Of a stretch of 22,266 nt of DNA, positions 7,496 through 14,418 are shown piece by piece. Position numbers and translations under genes: made by a program. The notes below the pieces were generated by a model, which saw only the letters and a list, made by a program, of their open reading frames with translations, ran no database searches and had not been told where the DNA came from. The stretch comes from Firmicutes bacterium UBA1426 (lineage in GTDB: Bacteria > Bacillota > Clostridia > Peptostreptococcales > Anaerovoracaceae), in NCBI GenBank assembly GCA_002329675.1, contig DCUA01000116.1, forward strand, positions 5,586 to 27,851. The letters run 5' to 3'. Every line of letters begins with the position of its first letter. Positions within the stretch are counted from its first letter, which is position 1.

Positions 7496-8407
7496 GTGAA
7501 TGGAGTTAATATTCTGACAAGGGGGATCGGGCTTGCCGAATGTAGCCACAACGGCAACAGAATTCGATTACTTTCCTCTGAGAAAAATGCCGAAGTAATA
7601 CATATGGACATCCTCCCGGACTCTATCATATGGATGAGTCCGGGTGATAAAGGAAGCACGGAATACTATTATATACTTGAGGGCAAATTACTACTTATAT
7701 TGGATGACGGGGAGCAAACGCTCAGCAAAGGAGACAGCTTTTCTGTCTCAGGAATAGATTCGGAATTTCCCGTCAAGTGTTTGGAACGATTGTCTCTGCT
7801 CTGCTTTTCCAATAAACCGATTTATGATGACATGTACCATCATATGGGAAGTCTCAAGGAACTGGTTGAGCAGACAGAGCGCAAAAATAAATATACATAT
7901 GACCACGGTAAGCGGGTCATGCAATACTCGCTGCTATTGGCAGAAGAACTGAACATCGACCCTGCAACAATAAATGTAATGGTTATGGCTGCCGCTCTCC
8001 ATGATGTAGGCAAGTGTTTTTTACCGGATCACATTCTTGCGGAAGACAATGAACTGACCGCTTACGACAGAATGCAGATCATAAAGCATCCACTGAACAG
8101 TTACCGCCTGATCGCAGGTAAATTTGATGAGCGCACTGCCAGTATGGCACAGATGCATCACGAACGAATTGACGGATCCGGCTATCCTTTCGGACTGAAA
8201 GGCAACGAAATACCTTTAGAAGCCCGCATCATAATCGTGGCAGATGTTTTTGACGCAATGACAACAGATCGCCCCTACAAGGCAAAGAAGAGTTTTGATG
8301 CGGCGATAGAAGAGTTGGAAAGCTTGCAGCATCAATATGATAGTAGGGTGATTGCAGCATTAAAGCGTTTATGTCAGGAAGGTAAGTTAGAGGGGGGTAA
8401 GGAATGA
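7496..8407 (+). CDS. Cupin plus HD-GYP domain protein, predicted c-di-GMP phosphodiesterase
   Basis: A 303-residue cytoplasmic protein. The N-terminus (about residues 35-105) looks like a cupin barrel (MSPGDKGSTEYYYILEGK, then LSKGDSFSVSG). A linker leads to an HD-GYP domain from about 130: H137, HDVGK at 169-173, H198, HHERIDGSGYP at 221-231 and D250 (VADVFDAMTT). These residues match metal-dependent c-di-GMP phosphodiesterases. The intact GYP motif argues for c-di-GMP over other nucleotides. GTG 7496 is used with GGAG at 7484-7487. The stop overlaps the HEPN start (ATGA), so the two are translationally coupled. The gene is controlled by a c-di-GMP riboswitch, hence probable feedback. The cupin may sense a small ligand; that is inference. 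Confidence 0.9.
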   Translation: MNGVNILTRGIGLAECSHNGNRIRLLSSEKNAEVIHMDILPDSIIWMSPGDKGSTEYYYILEGKLLLILDDGEQTLSKGDSFSVSGIDSEFPVKCLERLSLLCFSNKPIYDDMYHHMGSLKELVEQTERKNKYTYDHGKRVMQYSLLLAEELNIDPATINVMVMAAALHDVGKCFLPDHILAEDNELTAYDRMQIIKHPLNSYRLIAGKFDERTASMAQMHHERIDGSGYPFGLKGNEIPLEARIIIVADVFDAMTTDRPYKAKKSFDAAIEELESLQHQYDSRVIAALKRLCQEGKLEGGKE

Positions 8408-8874
8408 CTTCTGCAGAAAAGTACGTTTATTGGAGAATTCTATCGGATTATGATTTCGAGACCGCAAAATGCCTTATTGCCGGTAAACGATGGGTATATG
8501 TCAGCTTCGTGTGCCATCAATCGGTAGAGCGTCTCTTGAAGGGAATGCATATCTACCATACGAAGAAGGAGACCCCTAAAACACACAACCTCAATTACAT
8601 TTTTAATCGTGTCATAAAAGATGCGTCATTTCTTGAATGCTTGCAGGACCGCGAGAAATTTGAAGCTGAAAAACTGGACAATATGGAGTTTATGGCAGAT
8701 CTTATGTACTATTATATGAGTGATTACCCCTTTTCCTACACCAGAGTAATGGACAGGTTCATCGACGAAGAAAAAGCTATGGCTATTTATAATAGAACCG
8801 CCGAGCTAATCGATTGGCTAAAGCAGTTCCAGACGGAACCCAGCCTGTCGGAGGTGGGGAAAGGGCTTGCTTAA
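8404..8874 (+). CDS. HEPN domain protein
   Basis: A 156-residue helical protein of the HEPN superfamily. The conserved first block reads HQSVERLLKG (H38, E42, K46) and is followed by TPKTHNL (T60-H61), as in COG2250-type HEPN proteins. HEPN partners of MNT proteins are often RNases or toxins using an R-X4-6-H motif near the C-terminus. No such motif is seen there; the only R-X5-H is R43 to H49 in the second helix. It may thus be a non-catalytic binding partner, or use a different active site. The ATG shares bases with the HD-GYP stop (ATGA), so it is co-translated. The MNT gene lies two genes upstream in the same operon. Confidence 0.85.
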   Translation: MTSAEKYVYWRILSDYDFETAKCLIAGKRWVYVSFVCHQSVERLLKGMHIYHTKKETPKTHNLNYIFNRVIKDASFLECLQDREKFEAEKLDNMEFMADLMYYYMSDYPFSYTRVMDRFIDEEKAMAIYNRTAELIDWLKQFQTEPSLSEVGKGLA

Positions 8875-8875
8875 T

Positions 8876-10870
8876 ATGCTAAAAAGAATCAAGAAACAGA
8901 ACACGCTTTTTATAGCAGTCCTGGTGTTTTCTCTCTGTTTCTCTCTGGTGGCCTGCGGAAAGAAGCCGGTGGCGGAGACTCTGGTAATAGGAAACGGTCA
9001 GATGAGCGGAGTGTTCAGCCCCTTTTTCTCAGAGACTGCTGATGATCAGGTTATCGTTGATTTAACCTCCATGTCTCTGCTTCGCCCGGATGTGGATGGT
9101 GAACCACAAGATTATGCTGCCTCCTTCGAGATCGAGGAGGAAAAGGATCTTTCCGGTGAGACACTATACACCACCTATCGGTTTGAACTAAAGGAAAACC
9201 TTTACTTCAGCGATGGTGAACCTGTTACTTCTGACGATGTGATATTCTCCATCAAGGTCCTCTGTGATCCTACATACAATGGTCTTTCGGCAGTAGGTAC
9301 CCTGCCAATCAAAGGGTTACAGGAATACAAATACGACAGACCGGATTATCAGGATTTGGTGGCTTCTATTGAGGCCGAAGCCGATGAGATACCGGATGCC
9401 TATGTAGAAGAATACATTATGGAGATGGCGAAAGCCGACGTTGCCGCGTATTCTTTGGAAGAGATTGCTTCGTATCTGGGTATAGAACTGGATCCTTCCC
9501 TTAGCGATGAGGAAGCTACAAACCTATTGACCGACGCATACTATCAATTTGAATCGGAATACTATTACGATTATTATTTGGATGGTGCAAAGGCTGCTTA
9601 TTTTGATGAACTCCTGTCAGAACGTCTTTCGGGACCAAAGGACAGTATTTTAGTATCCGAGATTTCCGGTGTAAAGAAGGTGGATGAAAGAACAGTAGAG
9701 GTTGTCCTTGTAGGATCCAATCCCGGAGCCATCTTTGAACTCGGAGATATTGTTGTCGCACCTGAGCACTACTATTGTGAAGGTGAAGAGGACGGTAAAC
9801 TGACAAAGGGCAGCCTGGACAATATCCGGCAGCGCAGTGGCCGGCCGCTCGGTGCAGGTCCTTACATTTTCCAGAGTTATGAAAACAATGTAGTTTCTCT
9901 GACAGCAAACGAGAATTACTTACTGGGGAAACCGGAAACAGCCAATCTTAAGGTGGTGGCGTCCAATGCCGCCAATATGCTGGATGCCATCATGCTGGAA
10001 GACATCGATATTGCGCAGGTACCTGCTACTGAAGAAAACCGCTTGAAAGCAGAGGGGAACGGACTGGCTGCTGAGAACTTTGAATTTCCCGGATATGGTT
10101 ACATAGGAATAAACAGTACCAATGTCAGCGATACAGACGTGAGAAAAGGACTGCTGTGCCTGATGAACCGGGAACCGGCAGTGAATACATACTTTGGTAT
10201 AATGGCAGAAGTAATTGAAAGACCTCTGTCAAAATCTTCATGGGCTTATCCTCAAGATGCGGAGGCGGTCTATTCCTACGATCCTGAACAGGCCCTGTCG
10301 TACTTCCAAAGAGCAGGCTATGAGCAAACCATGGAAAAGGGCAAGCCTTTGCTGGCCAGGGATGGAATACAGCTTTCGCTGATGGCCGGAGTCGGTGGTG
10401 AAGGCATAATGGACCACCCTGCTGCCTTGGTATTTACACAAATGAAAACGGATCTGGAACAAATGGGAGCTGATCTTGAGATCGTCGACACGGACATGTC
10501 CGTATTGGTAGAAGGTCTGTACCAGGGTAGTTGGGATTTATGGGCAGCGTCCTGGGAGCTTCCTGAAGATCCGGACATGAGCAGTCGATATATGACCGGG
10601 GCTGAAGGAAATTACTATGGGCTATCCAATGCAGAGATTGATGCACTGCTGCAGGAAGCATCCTCTACCGTGAATATCGAGGTCAGAAAAGAGCTCTACA
10701 AGGAAGCGATGGAGCGCATCATGGATGAGGCCATCGAACTCCCCCTCTATCAGCGTCAAAACCTGCTGGTTTATAATCCCGAAGTCGTAGACAGCACCTC
10801 TATGCCGGGAGAACTTACGGAATATTACAACTATTTGCAAGAAATTCATAAAATTCGCTTGATAAAATAA
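8876..10870 (+). CDS. Family 5 extracellular solute-binding lipoprotein of an ABC importer
   Basis: A peptide/nickel-type substrate-binding protein (SBP_bac_5) of about 664 residues, anchored to the membrane by a lipobox (LVAC, Cys about residue 27). The family core is visible: YRFELKENLYFSDGEPVTSDDVIFSI near the N-terminus, and later LYKEAMERIMDEAIELPLYQ. It is longer than OppA/DppA (about 540 residues). The extra length falls in an acidic, Tyr-rich section at about residues 155-255, between the two domain-I pieces. ATG 8876 is chosen with AAAGGG at 8860-8865; a TTG at 8867 is too near that site. It follows HEPN by one base. Matching permease and ATPase genes lie about 9 kb downstream. The substrate is unknown. 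Confidence 0.88.
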   Translation: MLKRIKKQNTLFIAVLVFSLCFSLVACGKKPVAETLVIGNGQMSGVFSPFFSETADDQVIVDLTSMSLLRPDVDGEPQDYAASFEIEEEKDLSGETLYTTYRFELKENLYFSDGEPVTSDDVIFSIKVLCDPTYNGLSAVGTLPIKGLQEYKYDRPDYQDLVASIEAEADEIPDAYVEEYIMEMAKADVAAYSLEEIASYLGIELDPSLSDEEATNLLTDAYYQFESEYYYDYYLDGAKAAYFDELLSERLSGPKDSILVSEISGVKKVDERTVEVVLVGSNPGAIFELGDIVVAPEHYYCEGEEDGKLTKGSLDNIRQRSGRPLGAGPYIFQSYENNVVSLTANENYLLGKPETANLKVVASNAANMLDAIMLEDIDIAQVPATEENRLKAEGNGLAAENFEFPGYGYIGINSTNVSDTDVRKGLLCLMNREPAVNTYFGIMAEVIERPLSKSSWAYPQDAEAVYSYDPEQALSYFQRAGYEQTMEKGKPLLARDGIQLSLMAGVGGEGIMDHPAALVFTQMKTDLEQMGADLEIVDTDMSVLVEGLYQGSWDLWAASWELPEDPDMSSRYMTGAEGNYYGLSNAEIDALLQEASSTVNIEVRKELYKEAMERIMDEAIELPLYQRQNLLVYNPEVVDSTSMPGELTEYYNYLQEIHKIRLIK

Positions 10871-10935
10871 AAGAGCTGTTGTATTATGACGGCATAACAT
10901 AAAATTTATTACTGTATACATAGCAAAAGATAAGT

Positions 10936-11019
10936 GACAAAGGCAAACCCGCCGAAAGTCGGGGACGCAAAACTATAGGGTCTAAAGCATCTTTGGATGT
11001 CAGGACAGCCAGCTGCCGA
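10936..11019 (+). promoter_or_regulatory. Cyclic di-GMP-I (GEMM-I) riboswitch 2
   Basis: Same architecture as riboswitch 1: GGCAAACCC (10942-10950), a P2 hairpin with a GAAA loop, GGGGACGCAAAAC, GGGTCTAAAG with a GCATC/GATGT P3 tip, and CAGGACAGCCAGCTGCC closing P1 at about 11014-11017. It lies 66 bases after the SBP stop and precedes the Tad pilus operon. The 3' P1 strand GCTGCCGA (11012-11019) is perfectly complementary to TCGGCAGC (11108-11115) in the second downstream terminator, a likely antiterminator pairing. A convincing promoter was not found; TTGTAT (10879) with TAAAAT (10900) has a short 15-base spacer. Confidence 0.92.
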
Positions 11020-11053
11020 GATAGCATTTTGCGCTAAATATGAGCATTCCAAT

Positions 11054-11082
11054 CCCAATGACAGGACACTGTCTTTTTTGGG
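11054..11082 (+). terminator. First terminator-like hairpin after riboswitch 2
   Basis: GACAG/CTGTC (11060-11064 with 11069-11073) closes a GACA loop and is followed by six T residues (11074-11079). An outer CCCAA/TTGGG pairing (11054-11058 with 11078-11082) can extend it but would use part of the T run. The right arm can also pair with GACAG at 11004-11008 in aptamer P3, so it may be a switchable element. Confidence 0.55.
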
Positions 11083-11098
11083 ACTAAGTGTTTATAGA

Positions 11099-11131
11099 GG
11101 CTACAATTCGGCAGCGGATTGCAGCCTTTTT
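11099..11131 (+). terminator. Second terminator after riboswitch 2, upstream of tadV
   Basis: GGCTACAATTC (11099-11109) pairs with GGATTGCAGCC (11116-11126), with one mismatch and one G-U pair, around the loop GGCAGC, followed by TTTTT (11127-11131). The ribosome binding site of the first Tad gene starts about 10 bases later, as expected for an expression platform. Confidence 0.8.
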
Positions 11132-11152
11132 GTATGGGTAGAAGGAGATAAA

Positions 11153-11824
11153 ATGAACATGGAATTGCTGAGTGCGGGTATGACCGCAGGGTGTTCCGGA
11201 GCATTGAGCATCAACTGTGTATATGCGGTAAACCGGTCATTGATCGTTGCCAGATCCCTGGATCCGGAGAAATTGAAGAGGCCATTAAGCCGTATCCTGG
11301 TGGAATCCTCGTTCTTTGCTGTACTTTTCGTCCTATCCTTTTTTCTGACCATGGATGTATACGCGGTAATATACCGCATGATCCTTTTTACATTATTGTA
11401 CGGCATCGCAGTAGCAGATGCACTGTATCGGATCATTCCCAATGAATATGTGTTACTCATCGCCTTGACAGCAGCGGCTATGCTGTTAACAGGCCATAGC
11501 CCTGTTTCTTCCCTGGAAGCATTACTGGGAGGGGCAGCGGGAGGGTTGTTGTTTATCTACCCATTTTTGAAGGACCGGTCCTGTGGCGGGGGCGATGTGA
11601 AGCTCTGTGCTGCTGCAGGGCTTGCCATCGGATTGACTGCGCTTTTAGCCGCACTTATCTCCATGGGACTGGTCTTGTTGTTTTATACATTCTTCAAACT
11701 CTTGAAAGACAAGGAGTTTATACTGAGTAAATTTCTGCCAATGGGTCCGGTATTGACAGCGTGCATCATAATACAGATCATGCTTATAGATCTGTTTCCC
11801 TGGTATGGCAGATTCCTATCGTGA
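11153..11824 (+). CDS. tadV: A24-family prepilin peptidase (TadV/CpaA)
   Basis: An inner-membrane aspartyl protease of about 223 residues that cleaves the leader from Flp-type prepilins and TadE/TadG-like pseudopilins. The two catalytic aspartates are D89 in ADALYRIIPNE and D148 in GGGDVKL. Six or so hydrophobic segments surround them. It has no cysteine-rich methyltransferase domain, as is usual for CpaA/TadV. AAGGAG at 11142-11147 gives the ATG at 11153; in-frame extension upstream to 10997 would translate the riboswitch and its terminator, so it is rejected. First gene of the Tad operon and followed by the pilin it presumably processes. Confidence 0.92.
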   Translation: MNMELLSAGMTAGCSGALSINCVYAVNRSLIVARSLDPEKLKRPLSRILVESSFFAVLFVLSFFLTMDVYAVIYRMILFTLLYGIAVADALYRIIPNEYVLLIALTAAAMLLTGHSPVSSLEALLGGAAGGLLFIYPFLKDRSCGGGDVKLCAAAGLAIGLTALLAALISMGLVLLFYTFFKLLKDKEFILSKFLPMGPVLTACIIIQIMLIDLFPWYGRFLS

Positions 11825-11938
11825 AAAGGGGATTGGAAAGGAGTGATGAAAACCAAAATACCCATAAAATATTGATCCGTTATTCCCAAACCAGTGTTCA
11901 AAGAACATAAACCAAAGAAGTAAACGGAGGAAAAGACA

Positions 11939-12133
11939 ATGTTTAAGAAAATGAATGAACTCATGAAGGATGAAAGTGGTCAGGGCATGGTGGAATACGG
12001 CCTGATCATCGCACTCGTTGCAGTAGTTGCAATTGTGGCATTAGGCGCGCTGGGAGGCGGCCTTGGCGAGATCTTCAATAAGATCACCGGTGAATTAGGA
12101 GTTGCTGTTCCTGCAGGAGAAGGAGGAGAATAA
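11939..12133 (+). CDS. flp: Flp-type (type IVb) pilin
   Basis: The major pilus subunit, 64 residues, typical of Flp pilins. The leader is short and basic/acidic and ends in DESG. Predicted cleavage is after G14, leaving Q15 as the first mature residue with Glu at mature position 5 and Tyr at 6 (QGMVEYGL). A hydrophobic helix follows, rich in Ala/Val/Leu, then a Gly-rich tail. GGAGG at 11926-11930 is 8 bases before the ATG, a strong site matching high expression. The 114-base gap upstream has no clear gene. A perfect hairpin downstream may set pilin mRNA levels above those of the later genes. Confidence 0.95.
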   Translation: MFKKMNELMKDESGQGMVEYGLIIALVAVVAIVALGALGGGLGEIFNKITGELGVAVPAGEGGE

Positions 12134-12187
12134 AACCTTCAAAATAGTCTGGCCAGAACTATATTGTGATCCTATGTAAATAATGGA

Positions 12188-12217
12188 CGGTAGCCGCTGC
12201 TAGGGCAGCGGCTACCG
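12188..12217 (+). promoter_or_regulatory. Perfect 13-bp stem-loop after the pilin gene
   Basis: CGGTAGCCGCTGC (12188-12200) pairs perfectly with its complement at 12205-12217 around a TAGG tetraloop. No T run follows, so it is not a standard terminator. A stable hairpin here would block 3' exonucleases or partly stop transcription, giving more pilin mRNA than mRNA for tadE and later genes. The sequence shows the structure; the role is inferred. Confidence 0.7.
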
Positions 12218-12254
12218 GAAACAGCAGGGCGAAAGAAAGGCAGGGAAGTAAATT

Positions 12255-12689
12255 ATGCGGAAACTGAAGCAATTGCTTCCAAAGAAATGGAGGCGAAGAT
12301 CCGAAAGCGGCCAGGCTCTCGTAGAGATGGCTGTGGTTCTTCCGATCATCATCGCACTGCTTTTAGGAACCATCGAATTCGGATGGATGTGCTTCAACCA
12401 GATCAACATTGCCAATATGGCCAGAGATGGGGCAAGAGCGGGAATCATCTACTCCGCCGGCAATGCAGATCTCAATTCCCTGACGGAGAAAATGATAGAG
12501 AAAGTACCGGAAAAGATGAAGGACAGGCTGACTGTGGATATACGCTACAGCAATGCAAGCAATCCCCGGGAAGGAGATATCATCGTGGATATTGCTTATC
12601 AGGCTACCGCCATCACGCCGCTCCTGGGAATTGTCACTTCACGCAATGAATATGTACTCAATGCAAATTGCACCATGAAGGTAGAGTGA
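12255..12689 (+). CDS. tadE: TadE-like pseudopilin
   Basis: A minor pilin-like protein of 144 residues for Tad pilus assembly. A basic leader (KKWRRRSESG) is followed by a predicted prepilin peptidase site after G19. The mature N-terminus QALVEM has Glu at position 5 and leads into one hydrophobic helix (AVVLPIIIALLLGTIEFGW). The remainder is a polar extracytoplasmic domain with the typical NIANMARDGARAG region after the helix. It ends two bases before the next gene. Function as a priming or tip component is inferred from TadE in other bacteria. Confidence 0.9.
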   Translation: MRKLKQLLPKKWRRRSESGQALVEMAVVLPIIIALLLGTIEFGWMCFNQINIANMARDGARAGIIYSAGNADLNSLTEKMIEKVPEKMKDRLTVDIRYSNASNPREGDIIVDIAYQATAITPLLGIVTSRNEYVLNANCTMKVE

Positions 12690-12690
12690 A

Positions 12691-13704
12691 ATGAGAAAAA
12701 AGGGTTATGAAGCCATAACTGGCATGTACAGAGATGAGGGAGGAAGTGCACTGATCCTGATGACCATCGGGCTGTCTGTGATGCTGACCATGGCTGCGCT
12801 GGTGGTAGATGTAGGTATAGCCTACTGCCATGGAAGCCGTCTTCAGAATGCGGCAGATGCTGCGGTCTTTGCCGGAGGCAGGTTGCTGCCTGCAGCGGAA
12901 GGCGACATAGACAAGCAGATGGTGATAGAGGATAAAATCCGGGAGTACCTGGCAAAAAACGAGATTGCTATGGATGAGATTTCATCTATCGACTTTACGG
13001 ATCCCATAAACGGAGTTTATTACGGGCTTCACTTATCCCTTAATACTCAGTATCAGACCGGTTTTGCAAGGGTAATTGGGGTAGATAGAATTGCCGTGGG
13101 CAAACAGGCAGGAGTAAAGGTGAGGCCCAGTTTATCAGCAGACGACGTGGTTCCGGTAAGCGTGGTCAAGGATGAATTGGACCTTTTATTGGATCAGGGG
13201 CAGACAGAGCATATCATATTGAAGTATGGAGGCGGTGACGGAAGCAACGGAGCTTTTGGCGCAATCAATCTGGCAGGAGTTCAGGGAGGCGGGGCCAATC
13301 AGTATTCCAACTGGATCGTTAATGGTTACACTACTGAAATTACCATAGGCGAAAAAATGTACCCTATTGAGCCTGGTAATATGGCAGGCCCCACTTCCAA
13401 AGCATTCGATGACAGATATACTTCCTGTACACATTTCCCTGAAGAGGGAGGCTGTACATCCCGGCAGTTTGAACCTGCCTGTCGAAGAGTGGTCAAGATC
13501 CCTGTAGTTGAATATATGGATAAGCACAACGTGCAAATCGTCGGATTCGCGGTCTTTATACTGGAAGACTGCTATGTAAACGGAAACAACGGAGAGGTAC
13601 AGGGCAGCTACGTAGAGGCAGTGATAGGCGGTACAGCGGACTATCAAGCGGATGCGGATCTTGAAAGAGAGTACGGTGCTTACTGTTTGACTTTATCCCA
13701 TTGA
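12691..13704 (+). CDS. TadG-like pilus assembly protein
   Basis: A 337-residue membrane-anchored protein matching the Tad/Flp TadG-like N-terminal domain: a short leader, EGGSALILMTIGLSVMLTMA as the hydrophobic segment, then VDVGIAYCHGSRLQNAADAA, the family signature. Unlike the pilin and TadE, it has no Glu at mature position 5 (G18 then SALIL), as in TadG proteins, so cleavage is uncertain. The rest is a large extracytoplasmic part rich in Gly, Tyr and Val, with several Cys (for example SCTHFPEEGGCTSR) that may form disulfides. No von Willebrand domain was recognised. It starts one base after tadE ends. Confidence 0.85.
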   Translation: MRKKGYEAITGMYRDEGGSALILMTIGLSVMLTMAALVVDVGIAYCHGSRLQNAADAAVFAGGRLLPAAEGDIDKQMVIEDKIREYLAKNEIAMDEISSIDFTDPINGVYYGLHLSLNTQYQTGFARVIGVDRIAVGKQAGVKVRPSLSADDVVPVSVVKDELDLLLDQGQTEHIILKYGGGDGSNGAFGAINLAGVQGGGANQYSNWIVNGYTTEITIGEKMYPIEPGNMAGPTSKAFDDRYTSCTHFPEEGGCTSRQFEPACRRVVKIPVVEYMDKHNVQIVGFAVFILEDCYVNGNNGEVQGSYVEAVIGGTADYQADADLEREYGAYCLTLSH

Positions 13705-13716
13705 GGAAGGCTATCT

Positions 13717-14418
13717 ATGAAAAAAGTATATTTAATTGCATTTATATTAGCCCTATTGGCCGGATTCTTGTTGTATCAGTATATGTTGGTTCTGGAAGAC
13801 CGGTATCGGGAGAATTACACATCCGTTGTGGTCGCTGCTGTAAACATCGAGGAGAACACACAGATCAGTGCAGATATGATCCGCATTGAGGAGATACCGG
13901 CTGAAGGCGTTCATCCATCTGCGGCAGTTGATTCAAAAAGCATTCTTGGCGGGATCGCCTCTCAGACCATATACGAGGGTGAACAGATACTTCGCACTAA
14001 AGTGAAGCAGACCAGAGAAAGGGAAGGGAAGATGTCTTATTCTGTCCCGGAAGGTATGCGGGCTTTGACGATTTCCGTAGATACGGTTTCCGGCGTGTCC
14101 GGATTTCTGCGGGCTATGGACAGAGTGGATATCATCCTCATCGGCTTGTTGGAAGTAGGGGATCAGAAAAAAGAAATCGCTGATGTTCTAGTGGAGGATG
14201 TGGAGATATTGGCAGTGGGCACGAACCCGGACAGCAGGAAAGAAAGCTATGTTCCCCCTGAGCCGGTATCGGTGATAACACTGATCGTCTCGCCGCAGGA
14301 TGCAGTAAAACTCAGTCTGGGAGGGGCAACAGGCCGGCTGATGGCCGTGTTAAGATCCCCTGTTGATCATGAAAAACCCGGGGTGACACCCATCATGAAC
14401 AATGAGCTATGGCAATAG
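13717..14418 (+). CDS. cpaB: Flp pilus assembly protein CpaB (RcpC)
   Basis: A 233-residue protein with an N-terminal membrane anchor (residues 4-25) and an extracytoplasmic SAF domain (about 35-100: VVVAAVNIEENTQISADMIR, then IYEGEQILRTKVK). The RcpC region follows (MRALTISVDTVSGVSGFLR near 114-132, then DRVDIILIG). In Gram-negatives CpaB works with the secretin; here no secretin is present, and it may instead bind peptidoglycan or shape the export channel. That difference fits a Gram-positive Tad system. GAGGAAGG precedes the ATG. It overlaps tadZ by 10 bases. Confidence 0.9.
   Translation: MKKVYLIAFILALLAGFLLYQYMLVLEDRYRENYTSVVVAAVNIEENTQISADMIRIEEIPAEGVHPSAAVDSKSILGGIASQTIYEGEQILRTKVKQTREREGKMSYSVPEGMRALTISVDTVSGVSGFLRAMDRVDIILIGLLEVGDQKKEIADVLVEDVEILAVGTNPDSRKESYVPPEPVSVITLIVSPQDAVKLSLGGATGRLMAVLRSPVDHEKPGVTPIMNNELWQ

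Noticed and set aside
7138..8874. Calling the locus a proven MntA/HepT toxin-antitoxin system
   Set aside because: The genes are not adjacent and the HEPN protein lacks the usual C-terminal R-X4-6-H motif, so only the domain families are claimed.
10997..11152. Upstream extension of the prepilin peptidase frame
   Set aside because: It would translate the riboswitch and both terminator hairpins; a strong AAGGAG and ATG at 11153 explain the start.
11846..11875. Possible 9-codon peptide between tadV and flp
   Set aside because: AAGGAG is just 2 bases from the ATG, too close for efficient initiation, and no regulatory hairpin follows it.
12188..12217. Reading the hairpin after flp as a terminator
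   Set aside because: No T run follows and the downstream Tad genes belong to the same operon, so full termination is unlikely.
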